NCBI RefSeq assembly: GCF_000813145.1
Contig: NZ_BAZF01000014.1
Location: forward strand, 51,069-115,068
Direction of reading: 5' to 3'
DNA from: Geobacter sp. OR-1
Lineage (GTDB): Bacteria; Desulfobacterota; Desulfuromonadia; Geobacterales; DSM-12255
DNA: 64,000 bases
Shown here: in pieces, positions 26,256 through 35,482 of the stretch
How the letters are laid out: every line of letters starts with the position of its first letter
Position numbering within the stretch: the first letter of the stretch is position 1
The notes under the pieces: model-generated
Databases searched by the model: none
The model's input: the letters and a program-made list of their open reading frames with translations, nothing else
Told to the model about the DNA's origin: nothing
Position numbers and translations under genes: made by a program

Positions 26256-27434
26256 TTATCTGAACCATGGAGCTGGATCAATCGGCTTCCCCAGATGCCT
26301 GAGTTCAAAATAAAGCATTGCCCCTTTGGTTGAATCAAGGTCACCGACGCTGGCGATTACGTCATTGCGCGAGACCTGTGCCCCAACTCTCTTGTTCAAT
26401 CGGGATGCATGGCCATAGAGGCTGAAATATCCCCCACCATGATCTATTATTACCAGATTGCCATAGCCTTTGAAATAATCGGAAAAAATAACCTGGCCAT
26501 CAAATACCGACCTTATATCCGACCCTTTCGGAGCTGATATTGAAATACCGTTGCTGATCGTATAGGAGTTGAATTCAGGGTGTTTGTGCCTGCCGAATTG
26601 TCCCAGGATTTCGCCCTTTACCGGTATTGCCAATCTACCCCGCTGCGCGGAAAACCCCTTATCTGCTACTGGAGGCAGGGGGTCACGTTCACCAAGAGCC
26701 TGCTTTTTTGCAGATTTTCGAGTATAGCTCTTTCTAGTGTTGGCTTCAAGCCTTTCTATCATTGCCTGAAGCCGTCGGGCATTAGCTTCAAGTTCCCGTA
26801 TAGATGCCTGTTGGCTCTTGGATTTTTCCCTGAGTTTTGAAAGATAGGCGGCTTTTTTCGCTTTTTCTTCCTCAATCTCAATCTTTTTTGCGGCAATACT
26901 GGCCATGATCTGTTCCTTCTTAGCCAGATCGCGTTCAAGAACAACCTTCAACCCTTTCAGATGATCAATTTCAGCAGTATATTCGGAAAAAAGAAGCTGG
27001 TCGCCATGAAGAATTGCTTGCATATATCTCTGATTTTCCAGCATCTGCGGAAATGTTTCAGAGGCGAAAAACATTCTTGCAGAACCCATCTCTCCTGCTT
27101 TGTAAAGAGAAACAAGCCGGCGTCTAATCTGATCACGTTTTTGTTCAGCCGCGGCTGTAACCCGTTTAATCTCTCCCCCGGTCTTCCCCAACACCTTTTC
27201 CACATTAATTAGGTCGTTACCGAGCACCTTAAGATTCGCCTCCTTTTGCATCAGGTTGCGATCAATTTGGGACAGTTCAACTGACACCTGCTTTTCTATC
27301 TTCTTGTTTTTCTTAAGTTCAGTTTTTTGTTCTTTTATCTCCTGTTTGATCCCATGAAGATCTTCCTTCACGTCAGCAACTGCCGCACCGACAATCCCAA
27401 TTACAAGCAAGAAAACGGGTAATATCATCTTCAT
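26256..27434 (-). CDS. envC: EnvC-type murein hydrolase activator (degenerate LytM domain)
   Basis: The 392-residue protein has a signal peptide, a long coiled coil (about residues 25-245) and a C-terminal LytM/M23 domain (KGEILGQFGRHKHPEF onward). In active M23 enzymes the zinc ligands sit in H-x-G-x-D; here the corresponding phrase is SNGISI, so the His and Asp are lost, while YGHAS is kept in part. This degeneracy is typical of EnvC, which does not cut peptidoglycan itself but activates amidases. The gene follows ftsX by one base, the expected FtsEX partner. Confidence 0.9.
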   Translation of the reverse strand: MKMILPVFLLVIGIVGAAVADVKEDLHGIKQEIKEQKTELKKNKKIEKQVSVELSQIDRNLMQKEANLKVLGNDLINVEKVLGKTGGEIKRVTAAAEQKRDQIRRRLVSLYKAGEMGSARMFFASETFPQMLENQRYMQAILHGDQLLFSEYTAEIDHLKGLKVVLERDLAKKEQIMASIAAKKIEIEEEKAKKAAYLSKLREKSKSQQASIRELEANARRLQAMIERLEANTRKSYTRKSAKKQALGERDPLPPVADKGFSAQRGRLAIPVKGEILGQFGRHKHPEFNSYTISNGISISAPKGSDIRSVFDGQVIFSDYFKGYGNLVIIDHGGGYFSLYGHASRLNKRVGAQVSRNDVIASVGDLDSTKGAMLYFELRHLGKPIDPAPWFR

Positions 27435-27435
27435 G

Positions 27436-28383
27436 CTAATAGGAGATGAACCGCTTCAAGGAGGTAAGACTGCCGATGAAACCAAGCAAAATACCGGTGC
27501 ATACAATTCCAGCCAAATATGACGGCGGCAGAAACTTAATCCCGGTAGAAGTGGGAGAAAGACTGAGAAAGTCAGCCGCGTTATATAGAAAGGTGTAATA
27601 TGATGCCGTCAGCAGCATTAGAGCCAACAATGAGCCTAAAAATCCCTGGATTATCCCTTCAATAAGGAACGGAGCCTTGATAAAAAAACGAGTGGCACCA
27701 ACCAGGCTCAATATTTCCAACTCATCCTTTCGGGCATAGACGATAAGTTTGATGGTATTGGAAACAATGAAAAGTACCGATATAAGAAGGAACCCCCCGA
27801 TCAGGGTCACGACAAACCGGGAAAACTGCATGAAAGTCGTCAGCCTTCTTACCCACTCTTCTCCGTATTGAACCTCGGTAATACCTGGAATCTGTTTCAG
27901 CTGTCGGACAAATGCCTCGACCGACTCACTGTCACGGCTGCCGCGCTTAAGTGTAATCTCGATAGAAGCAGGAAGCAGATCTGCGGTAACCCCTTCCATA
28001 AGGGATTCCTGTCCCTTCAATCTGTCGCGAAAACGCTTGAGAGCATCATCTTTTTTAATATATTTTACATTATCGGTCTGTTGCAGCATTTTTATGCGAG
28101 CAAGAAGTTGTGTCATGTTTTGCGCTGCAGGTTCCTTTTCGAGATATACTGTAACTTGGACTTGACGGGTCCATTCATGGGCAACGCCTTCCAGATTAAC
28201 AAGCAGAAGAAGAAACAATGAAATTATCAAGAGCCCTAAGGAGATGGTTAATACTGTTACCAGGTTTATGAAAAGATTCTGCCTGATATTCAGGATCGCT
28301 CTATCAAGGAAATAACGAAGCCTTCCGAAAGAACTTTCCTTAGAGACCCTTTGACGGGTTGCCATTTGTTTAACGCCGCTCAC
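27436..28383 (-). CDS. ftsX: Cell-division ABC transporter permease FtsX
   Basis: The 315-residue protein has four predicted helices (near residues 35, 200, 245, 285), a periplasmic loop between the first two (about 60-190, the site that contacts EnvC) and the FtsX phrases VYARKDELEILSLVGATRFFI. With FtsE it couples ATP hydrolysis in the cytoplasm to EnvC activation at the septum. It starts with GTG at 28383 overlapping the ftsE stop by 14 bases; an in-frame ATG at 28365 is an alternative. Confidence 0.93.
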   Translation of the reverse strand: MSGVKQMATRQRVSKESSFGRLRYFLDRAILNIRQNLFINLVTVLTISLGLLIISLFLLLLVNLEGVAHEWTRQVQVTVYLEKEPAAQNMTQLLARIKMLQQTDNVKYIKKDDALKRFRDRLKGQESLMEGVTADLLPASIEITLKRGSRDSESVEAFVRQLKQIPGITEVQYGEEWVRRLTTFMQFSRFVVTLIGGFLLISVLFIVSNTIKLIVYARKDELEILSLVGATRFFIKAPFLIEGIIQGFLGSLLALMLLTASYYTFLYNAADFLSLSPTSTGIKFLPPSYLAGIVCTGILLGFIGSLTSLKRFISY

Positions 28384-29038
28384 GAGTGTCCTCCACTACC
28401 ACACCTTTCTCTAAAGCGACGAAATCTCTGTGACTGGCGTCGATGTAACGGCGATCATGAGTAGCAACAAGTACGGTTGTTCCTCTGATATTTGCTTCCC
28501 GCAAGATTTCAAATATCAGCTCCTTATTGAAATCATCCAGATTACCAGTTGGTTCATCAGCAATTAAGATTTTGGGAGCATTCACCAGAGCTCGCGCAAT
28601 TGCAATTCGCTGCTGTTCACCTCCAGAGAGCTTCACTGGGGTAGAGTTCATCTTATGCTCCAACCCGACTTGACGTAAGGTGTGATGGACCTTTTTACCG
28701 ATATCTTTTGCTCCCCAGCCCAGCACCTCGAGGGTAAGTGCAACGTTCTCAAGTACTGTTCTGTTGGGCAACAGCTTGAAATCTTGGAATACGACCCCTA
28801 TTGAGCGTCTAATCAAGGCGATCTGATGCCTGTTCATGCGGGTAAGGTTCTGACCATCGATAAGAATCTGTCCGGAGTTCGGCAATATTCCTGCGAAAAT
28901 GAGCCTGAGCAATGTAGATTTCCCAGCCCCCGATGCCCCAGTAACAAAAAGGAATTCTCCCTTGCGCACTTGAAGGTTAACGTCCGAGAGAGCCGCATCA
29001 CCTTGGTATGAGACTGAAACGTTATGAAACTGGATCAT
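28370..29038 (-). CDS. ftsE: Cell-division ATP-binding protein FtsE
   Basis: The 222-residue ABC ATPase has Walker [14 protein letters not shown], signature [15 protein letters not shown], Walker [13 protein letters not shown] and the switch His in ATHDRRY. It energises FtsX. It is the first gene of the ftsE-ftsX-envC-ctpA unit and lies 53 bases after the pseudopilin gene, so it may also be read from the secretion operon. Confidence 0.95.
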   Translation of the reverse strand: MIQFHNVSVSYQGDAALSDVNLQVRKGEFLFVTGASGAGKSTLLRLIFAGILPNSGQILIDGQNLTRMNRHQIALIRRSIGVVFQDFKLLPNRTVLENVALTLEVLGWGAKDIGKKVHHTLRQVGLEHKMNSTPVKLSGGEQQRIAIARALVNAPKILIADEPTGNLDDFNKELIFEILREANIRGTTVLVATHDRRYIDASHRDFVALEKGVVVEDTRERR

Positions 29039-29091
29039 ATAGTCATTTCTAGGCAGCTTGGGAACTTAAAAGCAATAACAAGAAGGGTTCG

Positions 29092-29499
29092 TCACCATTC
29101 ATTATAAGAGGTTCCGTTTGTTCCAACAAGATTAGAGCCGCTATGTACATCATAGACAGACCCTTCCACCTTGCTTCCGTCCGATGGTTGAGGAGGAGCC
29201 ATTATAACCCAGGAATCGTTTGCCTTGGTAAATGGATCAGTTGGAAGAATGCGAAGATACTTTTTATCTACCATCTCAGTCAAAGAATCAGGAAATTTAC
29301 CCTGATCAGCATAAAACTGATCTATAGATGTCCTGATACTGTAGAGATTTTCCCTGAGGACCGCCTCCCTGGCTCTGATAATTCCCATCTTGTAATTGGG
29401 TACGGCAATGGCTGCGAGTATGCCGATAATTGAAACAACTATCATCAACTCAATTAACGTAAATCCTTTTCTACTCCTGAACGGCTTGGTCAATCTCAT
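29092..29499 (-). CDS. Major-type pseudopilin (GspG-like)
   Basis: The 135-residue protein has the prepilin peptidase site RKGFTLIELMIVVSIIGIL, with processing after the G and an N-methylated Phe expected, and the GspG phrases AVPNYKMGIIRARE, PDSLTEMV and LPTDPFTKANDSWVIMAP. GspG is the main pseudopilin of type II secretion systems; the corresponding gene in G. sulfurreducens is, as I recall, oxpG, needed for secretion of a multicopper protein. No prepilin peptidase gene is in the window. Confidence 0.85.
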   Translation of the reverse strand: MRLTKPFRSRKGFTLIELMIVVSIIGILAAIAVPNYKMGIIRAREAVLRENLYSIRTSIDQFYADQGKFPDSLTEMVDKKYLRILPTDPFTKANDSWVIMAPPQPSDGSKVEGSVYDVHSGSNLVGTNGTSYNEW

Positions 29500-29505
29500 G
29501 CCCGT

Positions 29506-30042
29506 TTACCAATCCTTGTATTTTGTACCATCTATGGCGGTCTCCTCACTCAGGGAGTAGACGTCATACACATCTTCAGCCTCGCCTGTCGAAGTCTTGC
29601 TGTCCGGCTCGTCTTTATATGCACGTATCCCCCATTTTGGCTCTTCACCCTTCTTGGGGACGTTAAACGGATCCACAGGGATACGACGCAGAAATTTCTT
29701 CTTTGTCTGATTCTTGTCAACCCCACCGAAGTCGTCCCCTTCCACCAGTAACTTTAACGTCTTGGGGTATCCGGTACTGCTGGCGTCAGTCTGAAGTCCC
29801 TGTGTGATTTTCTTCTCTTTAACAGCTGTATCGTACGCTTTTTTGTAGTCATCAATTGCGGTACGGATAGTTCTCAGACTTCGTCTGAGTTCAATTTCCT
29901 TTGTCCTCTTAGCTGTCAACTGAAGGGAAGGAATTACCAACACTGCCAGTATGCTCAGGATAGCCATTGTGACCACCAGCTCCACAAGGCTTACACCAGA
30001 CCTGCTTTTGAAATGTTTTCCGAGAAGCTTATTGATTCTCAC
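29506..30042 (-). CDS. Second pseudopilin (GspG/H-like)
   Basis: This 178-residue protein has the prepilin signature SGVSLVELVVTMAILSILA. The mature part is GspG-like, with RRSLRTIRTAIDDYK, GYPKTLKLLV and RRIPVDPFNVPK, and it ends YKDW. At 178 residues it is longer than the neighbour at 29092-29499, with a Lys-rich insert. It may be a minor pseudopilin or a duplicated GspG. The genes are six bases apart and the secretin gene lies two bases upstream. Confidence 0.8.
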   Translation of the reverse strand: MRINKLLGKHFKSRSGVSLVELVVTMAILSILAVLVIPSLQLTAKRTKEIELRRSLRTIRTAIDDYKKAYDTAVKEKKITQGLQTDASSTGYPKTLKLLVEGDDFGGVDKNQTKKKFLRRIPVDPFNVPKKGEEPKWGIRAYKDEPDSKTSTGEAEDVYDVYSLSEETAIDGTKYKDW

Positions 30043-30043
30043 G

Positions 30044-32773
30044 TCACTTGACTTCTACAACCGTATTATAAGGAAGAGTCTCAATCTGTCTTCCCCCCAG
30101 CCCGATAAAGTTTACTCCCATCAACCCGAAACTTGCCGGGCCCTGATTCCGGGCCTTAAAAGTAACTGATGCAATTTTCCCACTACCACTTACTGCAGAG
30201 GTATCGTCCGAACTAGAAATATTAAATGTAACCTGCCCGGTACTCTTATCATTTGCGGCCCGGAAAGCCGGTTGTTTCCCATCACTCTTGAGAAGGTCGC
30301 CAGGCGAAGCACCAACAAATTCAACAAAAATAGGGTCATACGCCAAGATAAACGGAGCGCTCTTTAGACCGCTAACCTCTGTAGCTTTTATGTCTATTAC
30401 GAATTGATCCTTTACCTTTACTAGCGGTGGAGCTGCTATGGTAACAGAAACACGTGCAGGAAGCTGTTGAGTTTTAGACTCAACGGTTGGTTGGCCTGGC
30501 TTTTGTTCATTCTGAGGTTTAGGCGGAGCCTGCAAAACAACAGGGGTTCCTGGAACAGGCGAAGGCACCACCGCTGTCGGAACCGGAGTTGGTACTGACA
30601 CCGTTTTCTGAGCGACTGCCTGCTGCGGCGAAGACGGCGGCGCGGGTTGCGGAGCTACCTTAATCTCAGAATGATCAGTCTGAGCAGCTAACTGACTAGG
30701 CTGTAGGGTCTGAGGTTGTGCAGAAACTGCTGGAGCTGCTGCAGGCAAAGATCCTGTCGATGCAGGCTTAACAGGCTGCTGTTGTTGCGACTGCCCGGGA
30801 GCCAGTATGGGCAATGATTGTCCCGGTGCTGATGAAGTTGAAGCAGGCTTAGGAGATGACGGATACAGTTGCGGCGGCTTTGCCGGTGCTTTTGCATCAT
30901 CCTCGATATCATCGGCATCTGAAACGAATGAACCATACGGTTTGTGTACTGACGGCTCATCTTCTCGTCCGGACCAAAACTGAGCCGCTTCTCCTTCAGG
31001 AACTGCCACACCCCTGACAATGCGAGGAGTAATCGCAAGGATCAGTTCGGATTTATCGTTAGAATTGTCGCTGCCCGTGAGGAGAGGGCCGATGATGGGC
31101 AGATCACCGAGTATCATTACCTTCTGTTTTGACTTCGTCTTGTTATCCTGGATAAGGCCGCCGATTACGCTTGTTTCGCCATCCTTGAGAGAAAGTACGG
31201 TGTCGAGGTTTCGGGTTCCGATAGTAACTACGGTTGTGAGCGAAGCCGAGTCGCCAATCTTTTCCTTGGTAAGTATTGAGCTGACTTCAAGGCTCAACTT
31301 CATGTTGACTTCGTTGTTGAGCTGAATTGTAGGCTCGGCATTAACCTTAACCCCGACGTCCACATATTGCACGTTGACACTGACCCCACCGCCTGTTGGA
31401 GAAGACGTTGTTGTGATCGGCACCCTGGTGCCGACATTGAACTTGGCCTTCTCCCTGTTTTTTACCCGGATCTTTGGAGATGCCAGGGTTTCGGCATTGG
31501 AAAGCGTCTTCCCGAAATTGAATGTGGCGCTCGGGACGGTCATATAACCCTGAAAATTGCGCCAGCTGAAGGTCTGCAGTAGATTGGACGGGGTTATGGG
31601 GGTAGTGGTGGTAGTAGTCCCTGTTGTAGAGGATGAACTAGTAGTTGTACTCGTCAATGCATCGGAAAAAAATGCTCCCTGAGGGGTCCAGGTATTCATG
31701 GAAAGTGCATATTTGCTCAGAACCAGTCCCAATGCCTCGGTATTCTTCTTGGCCACCTCGATTACCTCTACTTCGAGCAACACCTCTGCGTCCGGCACAT
31801 CGTTCGCCTCCAGAATCCTTCCAGCAACCTCTATGACATCGGGAACATCTCTGATTACCAGTGCATTCATCTCCTCGTTGACATAGATCTTCTTGACCTG
31901 AAGCATGGTACGAATGAGGTTGACGGCTTTCTTAGCATCCAGCTTATTCAAATAGAATGTCTGGACCATAAGGTCTTCGTACTGCTTCAACTTTTCAGGA
32001 CTTTTGGTATACAGAATAATGGTGTTTTCATTAAGTACTTTTTTGCCTAATTTATTGAGCCCTGTTATGACGTCCAATGCCTGTTGGAATGTGGCATTTT
32101 CCAAATAAATCGTTACATTCGAATCCTTAACACCCTCATCAAATACGAAATTTATCCCGGAAAGCTGTGTTATTATGTTAAAAACATCCTTTATTTTTGC
32201 ATCTTTAAATTTAAGCGTAATGGGCTTTGTAGATTTGAGATTGAGCTCTGAGCCATCCAGTTTGGATTTGCGCCCTTTCTGCAGTCTGACAATCGCAGTG
32301 CTTGCCTTTTCGTTGTCGGGGTTGAATTCGAGCGCCTTTTTATATGCCAGAATCGCTTCGCGTGTTTTGCGGTTCTTCTCGAGTTCCTCTCCTTCTTTAA
32401 GGTATACTTGAGAATTTCTGAGCTTAACGACCTTTTCGCTTGCCTGCCGTGCAGTCGCAAGTGAAGAATCAAGAGCTACTGCCGACTGGAATTCCCGGAG
32501 AGCATCATCAAGATTCCCTTTCTCCAAAAACTGCTCCCCTTTATTCATATGTATTCGAGCGGCCTGTTCGCTAACACCAAGGAAACGCATACGGTACTCC
32601 CCTTCCTCAGGGCTTTCCGATGCTGCTTCTGCATATTTCACAACCGCCTCGTCAAGCTTCCCTTCAGCTTCAAGTTTCTGAGCCTTGCTGAAGGCAGATC
32701 TCCCGCCAGAGCAACCGGCAACAATAACCAAAAGTGCCGGCAATACTATGAGAAAGGGTTTAATCTTGTACAT
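30044..32773 (-). CDS. GspD-type secretin lipoprotein with TPR head and C-terminal cohesin-like domain
   Basis: The 909-residue protein has a lipoprotein signal (LVIVAGC), TPRs (about residues 30-170), a secretin N0/STN domain (about 185-260), an N1-type repeat, a Ser/Thr-rich insert, and the secretin barrel (about 430-620, with VPIITTTSSPTGGGVSVNVQ in part and the C-terminal GDLPIIGPLLTGS, ILAITPRIV). After a Pro/Gln-rich linker (about 640-770) there is a cohesin-type beta domain (about 775-905). It forms the outer-membrane gate of the secretion system. The cohesin addition is unusual against textbook GspD. Confidence 0.9.
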   Translation of the reverse strand: MYKIKPFLIVLPALLVIVAGCSGGRSAFSKAQKLEAEGKLDEAVVKYAEAASESPEEGEYRMRFLGVSEQAARIHMNKGEQFLEKGNLDDALREFQSAVALDSSLATARQASEKVVKLRNSQVYLKEGEELEKNRKTREAILAYKKALEFNPDNEKASTAIVRLQKGRKSKLDGSELNLKSTKPITLKFKDAKIKDVFNIITQLSGINFVFDEGVKDSNVTIYLENATFQQALDVITGLNKLGKKVLNENTIILYTKSPEKLKQYEDLMVQTFYLNKLDAKKAVNLIRTMLQVKKIYVNEEMNALVIRDVPDVIEVAGRILEANDVPDAEVLLEVEVIEVAKKNTEALGLVLSKYALSMNTWTPQGAFFSDALTSTTTSSSSTTGTTTTTTPITPSNLLQTFSWRNFQGYMTVPSATFNFGKTLSNAETLASPKIRVKNREKAKFNVGTRVPITTTSSPTGGGVSVNVQYVDVGVKVNAEPTIQLNNEVNMKLSLEVSSILTKEKIGDSASLTTVVTIGTRNLDTVLSLKDGETSVIGGLIQDNKTKSKQKVMILGDLPIIGPLLTGSDNSNDKSELILAITPRIVRGVAVPEGEAAQFWSGREDEPSVHKPYGSFVSDADDIEDDAKAPAKPPQLYPSSPKPASTSSAPGQSLPILAPGQSQQQQPVKPASTGSLPAAAPAVSAQPQTLQPSQLAAQTDHSEIKVAPQPAPPSSPQQAVAQKTVSVPTPVPTAVVPSPVPGTPVVLQAPPKPQNEQKPGQPTVESKTQQLPARVSVTIAAPPLVKVKDQFVIDIKATEVSGLKSAPFILAYDPIFVEFVGASPGDLLKSDGKQPAFRAANDKSTGQVTFNISSSDDTSAVSGSGKIASVTFKARNQGPASFGLMGVNFIGLGGRQIETLPYNTVVEVK

Positions 32774-32833
32774 CAGGTACTCTCCTTGCTAAGAACACTG
32801 TTCAATGCCCATTTTAATCAAGGTAGACTATGG

Positions 32834-33478
32834 TTACTTGGCAACTGTAACGGATGTGCCCCTCGATTGCCCTGGAGCTGCCAATGGCCTGTTTTCCACA
32901 AGCGGTATAATAATTTCAGCCCCATCCGTAGATGTTATGACTAATGCCTCATCGGTGATCGTTGTAACTTCGTATTTTCCTGCCAGATGGTCTCCCTTGT
33001 GCGCCAGGAATATCTCCTTATTTCGGGAAAGAAAAATTGTTTTATTGCTCCCTTTTTTCAGAAAACCGAGAAAAGTGAAAGTTGCCATGTCTCGCTGCAC
33101 AGGTGTGGGTTCAGCTACCTGAGGAGCAGAAGTTGGAAGGGACGACTTGGGAGGTGTTGGTGGCAATGCAGCTTGGCGCTTCGGAGGAGGTGGTGGTGGT
33201 GGAAGCGGAAGGCCTCTTTGCTCCTCATGAAATAATGGTTTGAAAATATTGCGTTTATATCCTGTAAAGTGGGCTTGAGTATTCTCCAGCAAATCCAGAC
33301 GCAATCTGGATTCTTCAGGTATCTGTGCTACGTTTTTTGATCTTGGTGCCGCTACTGCACCCGGAATATATTTGAGGGTAGCTACACTTTTTTGCCTAGG
33401 CATTCGAAAATAACTAATGACGACTGTCACACCAAACAGAGCCAATAAAAGAGCAAGAAGGGCCTTTTGCCTGCTCAT
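32834..33478 (-). CDS. PilP/GspC-like periplasmic linker protein
   Basis: The 214-residue product has an N-terminal helix (ALLALLLALFGVTVVISYF), a Pro-rich middle (PPPPPPPK then PPTPPKSS) and a small beta domain with FTFLGFLKKGSNKTIFLSRN, similar to the HR domain of GspC and PilP that meets the secretin. It overlaps the PilO-like gene by four bases, in the usual place for PilP. Family assignment is by position and topology more than by sequence. Confidence 0.65.
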   Translation of the reverse strand: MSRQKALLALLLALFGVTVVISYFRMPRQKSVATLKYIPGAVAAPRSKNVAQIPEESRLRLDLLENTQAHFTGYKRNIFKPLFHEEQRGLPLPPPPPPPKRQAALPPTPPKSSLPTSAPQVAEPTPVQRDMATFTFLGFLKKGSNKTIFLSRNKEIFLAHKGDHLAGKYEVTTITDEALVITSTDGAEIIIPLVENRPLAAPGQSRGTSVTVAK

Positions 33479-34020
33479 TGCCCCTCCGGCCGCAAATAGA
33501 TTGTCAAATTTAACTTGAGAGACACCGACTCCTCAGTTAATTTTGGATTGTTTAAAGAAATATTGTCTATAGTGATAATGTCGCGCATCCGGCTGATGTC
33601 AGAGATGAAACTCTTAACTGCCGCATATTTGCCATTAACCGTGAGACCAATTAGGTAAGAAAGGATTTTCTCTGATTTTACATATTCTGGCTTGTACGTT
33701 ATTCCGCCTACAGACAAAGAGTTTGACTTGGCAATTTCATATATCTCTCCAACAATGCGCGCCAAGTCTTTCTTCGGGGCTATTATGGAACGCCAGCGTT
33801 GCAAATCAGCGTTCCCTTGATCAAAAGCTGTCCCCCTGTCAAGAACGCTCCCGGAGGTCTTGCGTTTGTTAAACCAGCTTTCCTGAAGTGTAGCAAGTTT
33901 TGGTTTCTGATAGACATTCAGAAATACAGTGAGGACAATATTAAGCATTAATATGGAAAGAAGAACTGTGAGTGCCCTTGTGCGAGTGCGGAGTATCTCC
34001 TTGAAATACGTCTTATTCAT
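33475..34020 (-). CDS. PilO/GspM-like inner-membrane assembly protein
   Basis: The 181-residue product has one N-terminal helix (TRALTVLLSILMLNIVLTVFL), a short coiled coil and a ferredoxin-like C-terminal part with GKYAAVKSFISDISR, as in PilO. The ATG at 34020 overlaps the pilN stop by one base and has AGGTG upstream; an earlier start at 34038 would add six residues. PilO pairs with PilN in the inner membrane. Confidence 0.75.
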   Translation of the reverse strand: MNKTYFKEILRTRTRALTVLLSILMLNIVLTVFLNVYQKPKLATLQESWFNKRKTSGSVLDRGTAFDQGNADLQRWRSIIAPKKDLARIVGEIYEIAKSNSLSVGGITYKPEYVKSEKILSYLIGLTVNGKYAAVKSFISDISRMRDIITIDNISLNNPKLTEESVSLKLNLTIYLRPEGQ

Positions 34021-34556
34021 CAGATTTTCACCTGACAATTGATATTGAAAATAATCCCTTTTTGAGTGTCTCCAACGCGGGCGTCCGCCTGTGAAACAAG
34101 ATAAATATCAGAAAAGTTACTGGAATTTTCCATATTTTCAAGCAGCTGCCTAAGTCGGCCAAAATTTAAAGCGGTACCAGAAACCTTTAGAGGCTTTCCT
34201 TTTAAATCTGGCTCGATAATGGTTAAAGAAATTCCCTCGGGTGTAACGGTCTCAAGCTTATCCAGAAGTTCAAGCCATCTGAAACTCTTCCGGTAGATGA
34301 TCCCGTTGCTAAAACGAATCCGGGCCAGCATATTTTGATATTCTGCTTCCGGAACCATTTTCCCTTTGTTAGCGGATTTTTGTTCCAAAGCATGTAATTC
34401 GGATTTAATCCTGCTTGACTCGCCAATATTGGATGCAATTTCTTTTATATTAACAACTAAGAAAAATAGTAACAAAACAAGTATTACAGAAAAAACAAGG
34501 TTCAACTGACCATTATTGAGATAAGTTCTCGTGGCAAGATTAATAGTCAGGCGCAT
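34020..34556 (-). CDS. PilN-like inner-membrane assembly protein
   Basis: The 178-residue protein begins MRLTINLATRTYL, close to the INLL-type motif that PilN uses to bind PilM, then has one helix (LVFSVILVLLLFFLVVNI) and a coiled coil with a small C-terminal domain. The ATG overlaps the stop of the PilM-like gene. It links the cytoplasmic PilM-like protein to PilO in the membrane. Confidence 0.8.
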   Translation of the reverse strand: MRLTINLATRTYLNNGQLNLVFSVILVLLLFFLVVNIKEIASNIGESSRIKSELHALEQKSANKGKMVPEAEYQNMLARIRFSNGIIYRKSFRWLELLDKLETVTPEGISLTIIEPDLKGKPLKVSGTALNFGRLRQLLENMENSSNFSDIYLVSQADARVGDTQKGIIFNINCQVKI

Positions 34557-35482
34557 CAAAGATTCCTCACCGCAGCCCCAAAGGCAGCTGACATGGAAAA
34601 TAACGTAGCCGCATCAACCTTACAGTGCTGATTTAGTTCAACAACCTTTCCGACATCAAGGAGAACAGGTTCCTGTTCGGTTACGTCCGAAATCATTGAA
34701 CGGAACTCTTCGGCATAGGTACTCTCAACAAAACAGTATACCTTCCCTATGGATAGTCCGAGGTTTTTGTCTTGGCATACAAGTAGTGAACTAGATATTT
34801 CACGGTAGACCCTGTTTACGGAAAAACCACGCCCACCGAGTTCTTTGGCACGATAAAATGAAAGGATGCCTTGATTAAAAAGCATTATATTCAGAACGCC
34901 GGCCATAAGGCTGACAAAAAGATAGTTATCATCTAAGGTAAGTTTTGGGGCAAATAGCTCGAAAAGACGAAATGATGTGAAATCTATCTGGTTAGGCTCC
35001 AGCCCAGCTTCAATCAAAAGGTCTTCATATTGTTGAAGCACCTGCATGCAGACGAGAGATACAAGCACTGATACCTCTCCTGACCCGCGCTCCTGCAACA
35101 CCTGAAAATCAAAATGGGCATCATTAATATCAAACGGAAAGTTTTTTTTCAGTTTCCATCTGATAATATCAGCAGCCTCTTCACGACTCTTGAATCTTGT
35201 GTCAAGATCCAGAAGAACTACCCTTCCAGAAGCATCAGGAAGTGCAACTGCAGTTCTTTCAGTCTTCGAAAGAAGTTTTAATGTAGTCTCTCGAACAGTT
35301 GCAACAAAAACAGACTGTTGAAGTACATTGGGTTCCCGAAGTGAAACTCGCAACACATCAGAAGAAAACACCCCTTCCTGCACCGACTCCACGACCGGTT
35401 TTTGGCGAGATCCTCCAACCAGAGCCATTCTAACTCGGTCAGAAGTTATTTCAAGTCCTAATGTCTTTCTGGAGAACATCAT
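34556..35482 (-). CDS. PilM/GspL-like actin-fold assembly protein
   Basis: The 308-residue protein has the ASHA/actin-like fold of PilM (FSRKTLGLEITSDRVRMALV, later TAVALPDASGRVVLLDLD read in part, FPFDINDAHFDFQVL). It has no membrane segment, unlike GspL, so the system here uses the split PilM plus PilN form. The ATG overlaps the gspE stop; a GTG three bases upstream is also possible. Confidence 0.8.
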   Translation of the reverse strand: MMFSRKTLGLEITSDRVRMALVGGSRQKPVVESVQEGVFSSDVLRVSLREPNVLQQSVFVATVRETTLKLLSKTERTAVALPDASGRVVLLDLDTRFKSREEAADIIRWKLKKNFPFDINDAHFDFQVLQERGSGEVSVLVSLVCMQVLQQYEDLLIEAGLEPNQIDFTSFRLFELFAPKLTLDDNYLFVSLMAGVLNIMLFNQGILSFYRAKELGGRGFSVNRVYREISSSLLVCQDKNLGLSIGKVYCFVESTYAEEFRSMISDVTEQEPVLLDVGKVVELNQHCKVDAATLFSMSAAFGAAVRNL

